DNA of 64,000 nucleotides from Fibrobacter succinogenes (GCA_902762795.1 CACWPM010000001.1:62001-126000), one strand, 5' to 3'. Positions 7,164-16,397 are shown, numbered from the stretch's first letter. Notes: generated from the sequence alone by a model not told the origin. Program-made: numbers and translations.

Positions 7164-8893
7164 TTCCTCTTTGTCACGATGATGTTCAGCCAGTCCGCAT
7201 GGTCATACGCATTATCGCCATCGGCATCGGCCTTGAGGATAATAGTTCTCTTGCCACCGATATAGACTTTGCCCGCTTGCGGCTTTCTATTACCGAACAC
7301 AACGTCACCTTTCCAGAGAGTTTCTTCGGGCGTAGCCACAATAAAGCGCACGGAGCCACCGCCACCCGCTTCATCGTCAATGCCCACGACAAATTCGAGC
7401 GTGTCAGCATCTTCAGGCATCTTGAAATAAATTTCGGAATTGGCGTGTGTACCAATGCCATTTTTATATTGTTGTCCCCTAATGGTAAGGGTAGCTCCAT
7501 CGACAGCGCGCCCTATTCGCGGGTTTCCATACTGTTGTGTGTAATGGTCGATTGGCAAATCCGTAAGGAAGAACTGATTGGAACCGAGTTCCACATTCAC
7601 GGGCATGAGTCCGACAATTTCGGAAATAAGCATCGGGAAAAGGAACAGCAGAAGAACCACGTACGGCGTAAAACGCGGGAACGGGATTCGGCTCAATTTT
7701 TCAACCAATGCCGGGAACGCCCGCGGTGCAAAATTGTTCACAATGCCAGCCACAAAAATAAGCAAAGCGAGTCCCGAAACAGGAACCCACAAGTCGGACC
7801 CCTTGAATCCATTCACCATCGAGATGTTCATGGCACAAATCGCAGTCACTAGAAGCGACCAGAGCCAAGCCTTCCTCGTTTCAAGAACCATCCACACACA
7901 GGCAAACGGAACGGCGTAAATCAAGTAGCGTTCGTGCATGCCCGGCAACACAAGGAAGAATGCAAAAGCTTCCCAAGTGGCAAGTTCAAACGTACGGCGG
8001 AGCGTCTTCGCAAAAAGAGCGCACTTTAAAATGTATGCGGAGACTATCACAAACAAGACTTTTCCAAGCCATGACGGAGAAAGCAAGAACCCTATACCGT
8101 CCGGCGAAAGCCCGAAAAGCGGATTCACATCGCGACTCGTATTGCCGACAAAGAACATCCAGATATTCGCCGCATTGTAAGTCGAAAACGGATACTGTTC
8201 CGTTGTGTTGAGGTAAGCATGCGTGAGGAGTCCCGAGAGGTTTCCCGCCACAAAGAACGGCAAGAACACGAGCGCAACCGCGACCACCATGAGCGGGAGC
8301 CCGCGCCAAGACTGTTTATATCGACGTAGGAAAATTCCCCCGAAAACAGGCAAAAGCAAAATCATCTGGAACTTTGCAAGTAGCGCAAGCGCAAAGAACA
8401 TCGAAGCGTACTTGAAAAGCCCGCGGAAGTTGATGCAGTAAAGGGCGGCAATGCCAAAAATGCAGGGGAACAAATCGACTTGTCCCCAAATCGGGCCATC
8501 GAGCAAAAGCGCCGGGTTCAAGGCGACAAAAGCAAGAGCCAAATGCGCTGAAACTTTCGGCAATTTAAAGCGAGCCACAAGACGGCTTGCCAAATCGACA
8601 AGCGCGACATGACCAAAGTAAACAGGCCACAAACAGAAGAACTTGAGAAGCGTCCCCTTTTCTATCGGGATGTTCGCCAGGTTATGGACTTGAGCTACAA
8701 CCCACAGCCAGAACACATAAAGTGGAGGATAGTTGCCGTTAAAGCGCTCTAAGCCATTGTTCGACAGTTGTTTGACCCAGTCAGCCCAATAATTCTGGTC
8801 GCCACCGAAAGCGGCCGCATTCGTGCAGAACAAGTTTGCAAGCAGGCAGATGATGCCCCAAATCAAGAAATACTGAATAGACTTATTTTTCAC
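7160..8893 (-). CDS. GT-C membrane glycosyltransferase fused to an NPCBM domain
   Basis: This 577-residue protein starts with about ten membrane helices and GT-C features: GGDQNYWADW in the first loop, NYPPLYVFWL, and LLDGPIWGQVDLFP. From about residue 430 it carries an NPCBM-type jelly-roll domain: FFLTDLP, KNGIGTHANSEIYF, FVVGIDDEAGGGGSVRF and HADWLNIIV. That fold usually binds galactose-type glycans and sits on secreted glycosidases, so its place on a membrane glycosyltransferase is notable. The domain may hold the growing glycan at the outer face. The gene overlaps its neighbours on both sides (11 and 4 bases). Confidence 0.87.
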   Translation of the reverse strand: MKNKSIQYFLIWGIICLLANLFCTNAAAFGGDQNYWADWVKQLSNNGLERFNGNYPPLYVFWLWVVAQVHNLANIPIEKGTLLKFFCLWPVYFGHVALVDLASRLVARFKLPKVSAHLALAFVALNPALLLDGPIWGQVDLFPCIFGIAALYCINFRGLFKYASMFFALALLAKFQMILLLPVFGGIFLRRYKQSWRGLPLMVVAVALVFLPFFVAGNLSGLLTHAYLNTTEQYPFSTYNAANIWMFFVGNTSRDVNPLFGLSPDGIGFLLSPSWLGKVLFVIVSAYILKCALFAKTLRRTFELATWEAFAFFLVLPGMHERYLIYAVPFACVWMVLETRKAWLWSLLVTAICAMNISMVNGFKGSDLWVPVSGLALLIFVAGIVNNFAPRAFPALVEKLSRIPFPRFTPYVVLLLFLFPMLISEIVGLMPVNVELGSNQFFLTDLPIDHYTQQYGNPRIGRAVDGATLTIRGQQYKNGIGTHANSEIYFKMPEDADTLEFVVGIDDEAGGGGSVRFIVATPEETLWKGDVVFGNRKPQAGKVYIGGKRTIILKADADGDNAYDHADWLNIIVTKRK

Positions 8894-10046
8894 CAGAAGC
8901 TCCAGAACGTTTAAAAGTGATTTTCACGGCGCTCGCCTTTCGATAAACAAAACCAGCGCCCTTCCAGAAATAATCCAACAGAACCGATGCGACATACGTC
9001 ATCAGGATAAGAACCAAAAGCGAAGGAACCGCATATCTGGGGTACGCAACAATCATCGCCGGAACGCCAAAATAATAGCAGAAGAACGGATGAATAAGCC
9101 ACATCGACGTGCTCTGCCGTCCAAGATACCAAATTCCCTTTTTCAAGACTTTTATACGGTTCAGCAAGTCCATGCTTGCAACTGTCAGGACTGGAATAAA
9201 GAATATGTCAAAGACATCGCCAATTTCGTTTTGACGCAGGTACACGACAATGCACCACGCCATAATATCGGCAAGCGGATTCAATAGCCCATGAAGCTTT
9301 GCGGAATCATTCAAGCGGTCAAGAAGTCCATTACGGGCAACGACAGCCCCCATCCAGAAGCACGCGGCATACGGCGCGATTTGGCAGAAGAACCTAAGAT
9401 ACATGTGATTGTTTCCGAGAACGCCAAGTTCCTTTACTGTTTTAAGGCCAGGGAAAATATGCGCAAACAGAAGAGACACTATGATGACAATGAAAATATT
9501 CATTCTCGCCGAGCCCCTATCGATAACGGCCCTTACAAACGGGAAGGTGACCAACGCAAACGCATAACTTATCAGGAACCACCATTCCCTGTTGTACGTC
9601 GAAGTAAACCCGAGAAAGTTCGAAACAAGTTCCTTAAAAACAAGTTTTTCAAAACGTGTATAAATAAAGGGATCCGCACAATACGGGAATTGCGATGAAA
9701 AGAAAAGAAAACCTATCGGGATAAAAACAAGGAAGACCTTCCAATAGGCAAAATAAAGTTTTTTGAGGCGCCCTATGATATCATAAGGTTTCCCATAGCT
9801 ACTCTTGTAAACGCCATACCCGCCAAAGAAGAAAAACATCGGTACGCATATTTTGCCAAAAATTCCCAAGTAAACAGTCAATTGCATATTGAACAGAGTA
9901 AATAGACCTATAACTCCACCACCGGGAATTCGAGTCGGGAAAAACCAAAGGTGATGCATGAGCATGCAGATGATTGCGATGCCCTTCATAATCTTGGTAT
10001 CGTCTGGAGTCAAAAAATTATCTATTGCGTTCGAACCTTTTTGCAT
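8883..10046 (-). CDS. Acyltransferase 3 family membrane protein
   Basis: This 387-residue protein has about ten membrane helices. Near the start KIMKGIAIICMLMHHLWF holds the conserved His of the family. VPMFFFFGGYGVYKS, WWFLISYAF and an SMWLIHPFFCYYF segment near the end also fit. Such proteins O-acylate sugars of surface glycans, or acylate peptides and lipids. It begins a minus-strand run with the two GT-C genes, which suggests decoration of the same glycan. The gap to the divergent acyltransferase gene (10047-10163) should hold both promoters. Confidence 0.88.
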   Translation of the reverse strand: MQKGSNAIDNFLTPDDTKIMKGIAIICMLMHHLWFFPTRIPGGGVIGLFTLFNMQLTVYLGIFGKICVPMFFFFGGYGVYKSSYGKPYDIIGRLKKLYFAYWKVFLVFIPIGFLFFSSQFPYCADPFIYTRFEKLVFKELVSNFLGFTSTYNREWWFLISYAFALVTFPFVRAVIDRGSARMNIFIVIIVSLLFAHIFPGLKTVKELGVLGNNHMYLRFFCQIAPYAACFWMGAVVARNGLLDRLNDSAKLHGLLNPLADIMAWCIVVYLRQNEIGDVFDIFFIPVLTVASMDLLNRIKVLKKGIWYLGRQSTSMWLIHPFFCYYFGVPAMIVAYPRYAVPSLLVLILMTYVASVLLDYFWKGAGFVYRKASAVKITFKRSGASGEK

Positions 10047-10163
10047 ATTACGTCTTTTAGTGAAATGGTTTGAAAATTATAGAAATCTTTTGCGGTCTTG
10101 CCATTTTACATTGTTCCTATTTTTTAAATTTCACGCACAAAAACAAAAAGGAGACGGAGTCAC

Positions 10164-11294
10164 ATGCCCGATGCAAAGAGCATATCAACGAAAAACCATT
10201 CCATCGAACTCGTGAGGATTATCGCTTGCCTATTGGTAATCATGGCTCATAGCCAAATCGGCATTGTTGAAAACAACGCCATTGTCAGTGGAAGGCTTGC
10301 CTTATCGACATCTATCGCGGACGACGTTCCGCTGTTTTTGCTGGTGACAGGATTCTTTTTCTTTGGACGTATCAAGTCCGACACAGACATCATCACGACA
10401 TTTCCCTACAAGGCAAAATCGTTCCTTTCCCGTGTTTACATTCCGACGATTGTCTACATTCTAATTAGCATACTTTACCGATACTTCACGGCTTCGACAC
10501 CACTTGCATCCATTGGGGATGCAGACTGGAATTATCTGGGACGTTTCATTTTCAGGCTCGCTCCGGGGGATCATCTATGGTACATTTGTACATACATGTC
10601 ATTCATTTTCTTTTTCCCGATGCTTGCTTTTGTCTGCCAGGACGAACCGGGAAAGAACAAATTAAGAAGGATACTTTTAGGTATAGCCATCGGAGGAGCC
10701 GTGATTGGCGATGTCCAATATTTCTTCAAGATGACCATGATCGACATTGACAAATTTCTTTGGGGATACTGCACTATCTTTTTAATTATCGGATACGAGC
10801 TTTCGCTATTCGTTCGAAATTTTGACGGCAAGCAAAAGAAGCTTTTTGTGGCGGGTTCCGTCCTGTACTTAATCGGCTTTTTCATAAAGTTCGGGTTGCA
10901 AAATTACATGTTCACTGAATATGGATACGTAAACAACCGTTTCCGCTGGCTCCAATGCTCGCCATGCTTTGTAACGGCAACAGGGCTATTCATCACTGTA
11001 TATGCGCTTGGGACATGGATCAAGCAAAAAAGCATTCCGTCGCGTATCATCAACTTTGTCGGTTCGTGCACGTTTGCAATCTACCTTTTCCACATGTTGG
11101 TTGTCTCGGAAACGGGAAAATGGCGAGGAACCCTTCTGGAACATTTAGAAGGCGCAAGGACTTTCTTTGACGCCTTCGCTTATTACGTTTCCTACTCCCT
11201 TGCTGTTTTCAGCATCACGTTAGTGATTTCAATCGTATTTAAATACGTTGTCGAAATTCCGGTGGGAAAGATCTTTAGCAGAAAAGCGCCTTGA
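10164..11294 (+). CDS. Acyltransferase 3 family membrane protein (divergent partner)
   Basis: This 376-residue protein has about ten membrane helices and the family layout: an SIELVRIIACLLVIMAHSQ segment with the conserved His, VPLFLLVTGFFFF, and CTFAIYLFHMLVV near the C-terminus. A strong ribosome site, AAAGGAG, lies 10 bases before the ATG. It is transcribed away from the other acyltransferase gene from a shared 117-base gap. Its last 20 bases overlap the 3' end of the aminopeptidase gene on the opposite strand. Substrate unknown. Confidence 0.88.
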   Translation: MPDAKSISTKNHSIELVRIIACLLVIMAHSQIGIVENNAIVSGRLALSTSIADDVPLFLLVTGFFFFGRIKSDTDIITTFPYKAKSFLSRVYIPTIVYILISILYRYFTASTPLASIGDADWNYLGRFIFRLAPGDHLWYICTYMSFIFFFPMLAFVCQDEPGKNKLRRILLGIAIGGAVIGDVQYFFKMTMIDIDKFLWGYCTIFLIIGYELSLFVRNFDGKQKKLFVAGSVLYLIGFFIKFGLQNYMFTEYGYVNNRFRWLQCSPCFVTATGLFITVYALGTWIKQKSIPSRIINFVGSCTFAIYLFHMLVVSETGKWRGTLLEHLEGARTFFDAFAYYVSYSLAVFSITLVISIVFKYVVEIPVGKIFSRKAP

Positions 11295-12612
11295 CAAGTT
11301 TAATCATATCTTCATGGTCGCTTGCAGCCATCATCTCACGGATGCTGTGCATACTGAGCATGGGCTCGCCAATATCGACCGTCGGGATTCCGAGATTTGC
11401 TGAAACCGTCGGGCCAACCGTACTGCCACACGGCATGTCGTTCCGCGTAATGAATACTTGAAGCGGGATACCCGCCTTTTCGCAAAGCAGACGAAGCCTC
11501 GCAGAGCTCATGAGATCGCTTGCATAACGTTTTTGAGAGTTTGTCTTGAGTACAATGCCCTTGCCCAACAGCGGCGCATGATTCGGTTCGTGCTTTTCCG
11601 TGTGGTTCGGATGTTCGGCATGGGCCATGTCGATGGACAAAGCAATGCTTGACGAGAGACGAGAGGCGAGAGAGATTGCTTCGGCGTTGCCTCGCAATGA
11701 CGTAGGAGCCGAGTGCAGCAAACAATCCTGCTTGTTCATTGCCGGGGCGAACCCGTCATACGCCATGCGCAATGACGCACTCGCTTCATCCAGCACGCTC
11801 TGCAAGAAGTTGCCGACGGCTCCTTCGCGAGTTGTGGAACCGACTTCTTCGTTATTGAAGAAGCATGCGACATTAAAATCGTTATCGGAAGCATCCGTCG
11901 ACGCAATCGCTTCGGCAATCGCATGGCAGCCGCTCAAGTTGTCAAGCCTTCCCGAATAGATCCAATCATCGTTAAAACCGCCTCGATTGGCTGGCTGAGC
12001 ATCAAAGAGTTGCACATCAAAATCCACAAGACGTGCGCCTGCCGGAAGTTCCTTTTCAAGCGCCGTCACAAACAAATTTTTCCCATTTTCCGAAGCCCCA
12101 CACCACAAAGCATTGAAATCTATTTGCGGATTCAACTTGAGTCCATCTTGATTCACGCCCCGGTTCAAATGAACCGCCAATTGCGGAAACCTGAAAAATT
12201 TTTTTCCCCGGATTAACTTTGTCTTAAGCGTCATCGACTTGTCCGCAGTATCCACGTACGCAAGCATTCCCGCATAGCCGAGATCGCGGTCAAGCCAGCT
12301 CGTAAAAAGCGGCGAACCGTAAACCTCCGTATGAAGCGTACATACACCTGCACGGGTCTCGTCCGGATTCGGGGAAATCTTGAGTGTCGGAAAATCCGTA
12401 TGCGCAAGCGCAATCCGGAACTTCGAAGCGTCGCTCCACTTTTTCGGCGTACGGAAAGCAATCAAGGACGCCCCGCGAACCACAAAATAGGCTTTGCAAG
12501 GTTCCAGATTTCCATCAAATTCCGCAAAAGAATTTGCCCTAAAGTGTGATTTAAGACAATCTACCGTGTGATACGGCGTTACGGCTGTATTCAAAAAATC
12601 AAAAAAATCCAT
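11275..12612 (-). CDS. M18-family (aspartyl) aminopeptidase with an in-frame repeat insertion
   Basis: This 445-residue protein has the M18 metal ligands: HTD at 71-73, GRLDNLSG around 221-228, NNEEVGS with the Glu pair at 255-256, and DMAHAEHPN at 328-336. It should remove acidic N-terminal residues from peptides in the cytoplasm with two metal ions. Residues about 301-322 (SAPTSLRGNAEAIS and LASRLSS) are encoded by a palindromic element plus heptad repeats and lie just before DMAHA, where family members usually have a short loop. GAGGAA precedes the ATG. Its 3' end overlaps the convergent acyltransferase gene. Confidence 0.9.
   Translation of the reverse strand: MDFFDFLNTAVTPYHTVDCLKSHFRANSFAEFDGNLEPCKAYFVVRGASLIAFRTPKKWSDASKFRIALAHTDFPTLKISPNPDETRAGVCTLHTEVYGSPLFTSWLDRDLGYAGMLAYVDTADKSMTLKTKLIRGKKFFRFPQLAVHLNRGVNQDGLKLNPQIDFNALWCGASENGKNLFVTALEKELPAGARLVDFDVQLFDAQPANRGGFNDDWIYSGRLDNLSGCHAIAEAIASTDASDNDFNVACFFNNEEVGSTTREGAVGNFLQSVLDEASASLRMAYDGFAPAMNKQDCLLHSAPTSLRGNAEAISLASRLSSSIALSIDMAHAEHPNHTEKHEPNHAPLLGKGIVLKTNSQKRYASDLMSSARLRLLCEKAGIPLQVFITRNDMPCGSTVGPTVSANLGIPTVDIGEPMLSMHSIREMMAASDHEDMIKLVKALFC
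11651..11702. repeat. Composite element in frame inside the aminopeptidase gene
   Basis: Three 7-base units (GACGAGA, GACGAGA, GGCGAGA, 11651-11671) abut AGATTGCTTCGGC...CTCGCAATGACG (11673-11702), a GTCATTGCGAG-type palindrome. Both are translated in frame. The order, heptads beside palindrome, is the same as at 4699-4775. Confidence 0.8.
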
Positions 12613-12678
12613 ATTTCCTCAAAAAATTTCAATAAATTTCGATTCGACAATATAATCTATTTATATTTCACGGAAGCA

Positions 12679-13671
12679 ATGGCATTTCAAAAGATAAAAC
12701 AGATTAACTGGATGGAAATGTCCGGCCTCTTGGTCGGCGTCGTGAGCACTGTTGCCGTCATGATTTTTTCACTGGTGTTCTACCATTACCTTTTTGACAC
12801 CGGTGTCATCAAAGTCAAGGAATACAAGCTTTACAGCACCTTCGAAAAGGCGCTCGGCCTTAGGCCTGGAACGCGTGTGCAGATAAGCGGCGTCGATGTC
12901 GGGCAAATTACGAACATGAACATCAATCCAAACGGATTTGGCGTGGTCATGGAATTTTCCATCCGCCAGGAATTTCAACCTTTGATAACCGACAGTTCTA
13001 GCGTTTTTGCGATCCGTGACCAGAACTTAATCTCGGCACGAGTCATCAACATCGATATCAAGAAAGGTAAAGGCCGTATTTTGCAAGATGGGGATTACCT
13101 CCCGGCAGGCAAGGCGCAAGATATCGAAACCGTTTTGGAAACTACGAATGAACTTTTGGCCCGCGTAAACAGGCTAATCGATGCCGCAAACACGCTCGTC
13201 GACATGGCTCTAGACACTGGAACGACCATGGGCGCCATGTTCGGTTCCCGAGCACTCTACGACAACCTAAACCGTCAGTTGTACCGCCTCGACGAAATCA
13301 CCTACCTCGGCAAGAACGTCCTGAAAAAGACTTCTTTCTTGCTTGACACGATGAAGACGGATATCCCGAGACTTGTCGGACGCGCCAATGAAGTCACAAA
13401 TAATGTAGGCGACTTGCTCGAAGACTTCAGGCCGCTGCCGGGCCAAGTGACTTCGCTCCTCAATTCCATGGATTCTACGGTCGGCCGCGTAGACAACCTT
13501 GTCTCTGATTTCGGCACTGTCACAACGGGCCTTCAAGACTTTATGAACACAACGGAAAACACGTTGCAGAGTGCAGACGACTTAATGAACGGCATGTCCA
13601 AGATGTGGCTCCTGAAAGGAAATGTTCCCACGCACGATTCCGTGCCCTTTGTCGTGGAGACCCTATGGTAA
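12679..13671 (+). CDS. MlaD-like MCE-domain protein
   Basis: The 330-residue protein starts at MAFQKIKQ, preceded by GGAAG; an upstream in-frame start would add an unlikely basic extension. A single membrane helix (about residues 15-35, LLVGVVSTVAVMIFSLVFYHY) precedes one MCE domain with YKLYSTFEKALGLRPGTRVQISGVDVG and QNLISARVINID. A long helical tail follows. MCE proteins form hexameric rings that carry lipids between the inner and outer membrane with an ABC transporter. No MlaE- or MlaF-like gene is in the window, so the transporter must be elsewhere. The next gene overlaps by seven bases. Confidence 0.9.
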   Translation: MAFQKIKQINWMEMSGLLVGVVSTVAVMIFSLVFYHYLFDTGVIKVKEYKLYSTFEKALGLRPGTRVQISGVDVGQITNMNINPNGFGVVMEFSIRQEFQPLITDSSSVFAIRDQNLISARVINIDIKKGKGRILQDGDYLPAGKAQDIETVLETTNELLARVNRLIDAANTLVDMALDTGTTMGAMFGSRALYDNLNRQLYRLDEITYLGKNVLKKTSFLLDTMKTDIPRLVGRANEVTNNVGDLLEDFRPLPGQVTSLLNSMDSTVGRVDNLVSDFGTVTTGLQDFMNTTENTLQSADDLMNGMSKMWLLKGNVPTHDSVPFVVETLW

Positions 13672-14441
13672 CGAAGGCGTTGAAAATAGCCCTTTATGTA
13701 GCGCTTAGCGGAACAGTAGCTTTCGCCTCGGAATCCGGGAAGCTTGCCGCACGCGCACAGAAATCCATCAAGGCAGGGAATTTCGCCAAGGGCTATTCGC
13801 AACTCGAGCGCGCTCTTATTGCAAGCCGCAAAGAAGCGGACAGACGTTCTGAAGGCCGCATTATGATCGCCATGGGTCAAGTCCGCACGATGAGCCTAGA
13901 CTACAGCATGGCCGACTCGCTCCTGAATTATGTCCAGAACGAAGGCATGGACCGCTCGACAAGAATAATGCTCGTCAAGGCGAAAATGGCTTTGAAAAAT
14001 GCAACCGAAAAATACTCGGACGCCATATCGCTTTGCGAAAACGTCAAGGAAGACGACCTTGACGGAATAGAAGACAACCTGCAAGGGACATTCTATTCAG
14101 AATGCGCTATCGCTTACGCAGGCGCCCACAACGACGAGAAAGCCAAACAGGCGCTGAAGATGGTCGGCAAGCGCACCGACGACGATACGGGAATTTACTA
14201 CTGGACGGACGCACGCTTAGCAGACCTGCAAAAGTCCGGCGATGCCGACGCTATTTACCGCAAGGCGGAAACCGAATCCGTCAAGTCAAATACACCCTAC
14301 ACAACGGCAAACATTCTCTACCACCGCGGGAAGTTCCTGGAAAAGTCCAACCCGTCCGAAGCACGCAAGGTGCTTGACCGTTGCAAAACCGCATTCGAGC
14401 TCATGGGACTGCCAAAGAACGCAGAAAGATGCGAGCGTTAG
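13665..14441 (+). CDS. Exported helical-repeat protein coupled to the MCE gene
   Basis: About 258 residues with a signal peptide (MVTKALKIALYVALSGTVAFA) and a series of TPR-like helical pairs (KSIKAGNFAKGYSQLERAL; EARKVLDRCKTAFELMG). The ATG at 13665 lies inside the end of the MCE gene, so the two are translationally coupled. The protein is probably periplasmic and could help lipid transport, but that is inference from position. Its TAG stop codon runs directly into heptamer array B. Confidence 0.75.
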   Translation: MVTKALKIALYVALSGTVAFASESGKLAARAQKSIKAGNFAKGYSQLERALIASRKEADRRSEGRIMIAMGQVRTMSLDYSMADSLLNYVQNEGMDRSTRIMLVKAKMALKNATEKYSDAISLCENVKEDDLDGIEDNLQGTFYSECAIAYAGAHNDEKAKQALKMVGKRTDDDTGIYYWTDARLADLQKSGDADAIYRKAETESVKSNTPYTTANILYHRGKFLEKSNPSEARKVLDRCKTAFELMGLPKNAERCER

Positions 14442-14475
14442 TTATTAGTCACTAGTTATTAGTTAATAGTTACTA
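14441..14475. repeat. Heptamer tandem array B
   Basis: Five 7-base units in phase: GTTATTA, GTCACTA, GTTATTA, GTTAATA, GTTACTA. The first base is the last base of the stop codon of the preceding gene. A GTCAT-type fragment with GCGATGCCGGGCATTCC follows at 14499-14530. Confidence 0.88.
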
Positions 14476-14578
14476 GAGTATTGCTATTAAAAAAATTGCG
14501 ATGCCGGGCATTCCGGCCACCATGTCGGAATCGGCATTTTATTCGCTGACATCCATTTTTCTTTTGTAAGAAAGAAAT

Positions 14579-14597
14579 ATGTAGAAAGTTTCTACAT
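14579..14597. promoter_or_regulatory. Perfect 9-bp inverted repeat before an accessory gene
   Basis: ATGTAGAAA and TTTCTACAT flank a single central G, about 50 bases before the ATG at 14649 and in an AT-rich promoter-like stretch. Size and place fit an operator for a dimeric repressor. It could also be a simple hairpin. Confidence 0.45.
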
Positions 14598-14648
14598 AAA
14601 CTCTATATTTAGAGAAATTAATTTTGCAATTTCTTATTGGACTTACGA

Positions 14649-15752
14649 ATGTCAAAACACAAAAATCATAAAAAAAGCAAACAACCTAAGCCAACTAAAG
14701 TAGAACCAATTAAACAAAATACAACTGAATCAAAAGAAAATGAACAAATAAAAAAGGAAACCGTTGAATCAAAAGCAACAGATACAAAAGTTGCCCCTCA
14801 TTCAACAGACACTCAAGATGAAAACGACAAATCGTCAATCAAATTATCAACAATCATTTACATTACAATAGCCATTTTTTTTATAGCAATAGGGATTATA
14901 TTAAAAATACATACAAACGAGTACAATTTAACTAATCACACTACTGAAAAAATCGTTGGTCACTCCATAGAAACACAAAATTTTTACACCATAGATCCAA
15001 CAAATAACATTATGGTGATATTGTCTGAATCATCATTCACCTTCGGTATAACTTTTTTCATCACCATTTTTTTTGTTTCTTCTTTTGAGAAAAGAGAAAA
15101 AGTCGCATTTAAAGAAGAAATAAAAGCAATTCAAACAAAAACAGCACAAAACGCATTTCTGTCATTATTTAAAACACTAATCGATCCATCCTATTTAAGT
15201 GTAATAGAGAATGATATAATTAGGTGTCCATTAATACGTAGCAACGCACGATGGCAATATAAAATCACCTTCGATACAGCCACAAAGAACTTTACTCTAA
15301 ATAGAACAATAACATACTCATTAAAAAATGTCACAACCGAGATACACAACGAATCATTTTCCATCAAATGTTTGGAAAACGATTATATGTCTTTAAAAGT
15401 ACTCCAAAAGAAAATTCGAAGAAACAGTTCAGACTACTCTGATCATAACTCCGATGACATTGAAATCAAAGCAAACGAAACATTGGACGTGTTATTATGT
15501 TTCGAACAAACATTTAAAACACCCGATTTTTTATACGAAACACATTTTACCCGTTTCCCTTTAATAAACCTAGAGTTAGACGTCACGCTCCCATCAAATT
15601 GTAATTTCAATTTATCAGCTGCAACTCTAGAGCATGATTGCATAAAAATAGCAGAAGATCATTATTTATATAAATTCAAAAGCGCTATATTAAAAGGACA
15701 AGGAATCGAATTTTCTTGCGAAAGAAAAAAAGAATCTAGCACTTCTACATAA
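14649..15752 (+). CDS. AT-rich accessory membrane protein
   Basis: I do not recognise a family. The 367-residue protein starts with about 60 very Lys/Gln/Thr-rich residues, then has two membrane helices (IIYITIAIFFIAIGIIL and FTFGITFFITIFFVSSF) around a roughly 50-residue outside loop. A cytoplasmic domain of about 220 residues with beta-strand character follows (WQYKITFDTATKNFTL; FPLINLELDVTLPSN). Base composition is far richer in A and T than the housekeeping genes nearby, which suggests recent acquisition. The ATG at 14649 is preferred over a TTG at 14637. It stands alone between array B and a convergent lipoprotein gene. Confidence 0.65.
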   Translation: MSKHKNHKKSKQPKPTKVEPIKQNTTESKENEQIKKETVESKATDTKVAPHSTDTQDENDKSSIKLSTIIYITIAIFFIAIGIILKIHTNEYNLTNHTTEKIVGHSIETQNFYTIDPTNNIMVILSESSFTFGITFFITIFFVSSFEKREKVAFKEEIKAIQTKTAQNAFLSLFKTLIDPSYLSVIENDIIRCPLIRSNARWQYKITFDTATKNFTLNRTITYSLKNVTTEIHNESFSIKCLENDYMSLKVLQKKIRRNSSDYSDHNSDDIEIKANETLDVLLCFEQTFKTPDFLYETHFTRFPLINLELDVTLPSNCNFNLSAATLEHDCIKIAEDHYLYKFKSAILKGQGIEFSCERKKESSTST

Positions 15753-15891
15753 CATTTTTTACATATACAGAAACATCTTTCTTGATTGCATTGTGAAAAA
15801 CACAAAAGCAAAGGGATTTCTGCAGAAGAGATATTAAACACACACAACTATATATTTTTTATCGAACACAAACAAATCTGCATTCATTCTT

Positions 15892-16341
15892 TTAGAATTT
15901 ATAAACCCTAAAAGTTTCCCTTGGAGATACATTTTTCTCTTGAGATTTAAAATCGTAATAAAAAGCAGTCCCATTAGATTTAAGAACAATAGCATATTCA
16001 CCTAAATTGAACCAGCTCCATCGTAAATCCAATCCATCTCGCATTACAATAGCGAGTTCCCCCTGAGCTCCCCCCTCATACAACACAAATCCAACATTAG
16101 GATTGTCCTTAAAATAACCCACTTGAAACCGAACTTTTGTATTTTCACGGCCATATTTATCAAGCGCAAACCATCGTTCAACACCACCAAAATCAGCTTC
16201 AGAATACAATTTACCACTTAATTTCAAAACGCGATTTCGTGGAGCATCCTCAATATAATTTTTTCCAGATGTCAACGCACATGACACCATAAAAATCAAT
16301 ACAACAGGAACAATAGAAAACAGAAAAAATTTCCTAAACAT
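15892..16341 (-). CDS. Small lipoprotein
   Basis: This 149-residue protein has a lipoprotein signal peptide (LFSIVPVVLIFMVSCA, Cys around residue 21) and a beta-rich mature part (VRFQVGYFKDNPNVGFVLYEG; YAIVLKSNGTAFYYDF). No family recognised. It is AT-rich like the convergent gene at 14649-15752. It has its own promoter at 16368-16397. The gap 15753-15891 between the two convergent genes holds no clear terminator. Confidence 0.75.
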   Translation of the reverse strand: MFRKFFLFSIVPVVLIFMVSCALTSGKNYIEDAPRNRVLKLSGKLYSEADFGGVERWFALDKYGRENTKVRFQVGYFKDNPNVGFVLYEGGAQGELAIVMRDGLDLRWSWFNLGEYAIVLKSNGTAFYYDFKSQEKNVSPRETFRVYKF

Positions 16342-16367
16342 TGATTCACGTTCTCCGCACAGACTTT

Positions 16368-16397
16368 ATTATATAAAGTAATTTAATTATTTTTCAA
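16368..16397 (-). promoter_or_regulatory. Sigma-70-type promoter for the small lipoprotein
   Basis: On the minus strand TTGAAA (16397-16392) and a perfect TATAAT (16373-16368) are 18 bases apart, about 27 bases before the ATG at 16341. It overlaps the 3' end of the gene at 16383-17237. Confidence 0.65.
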
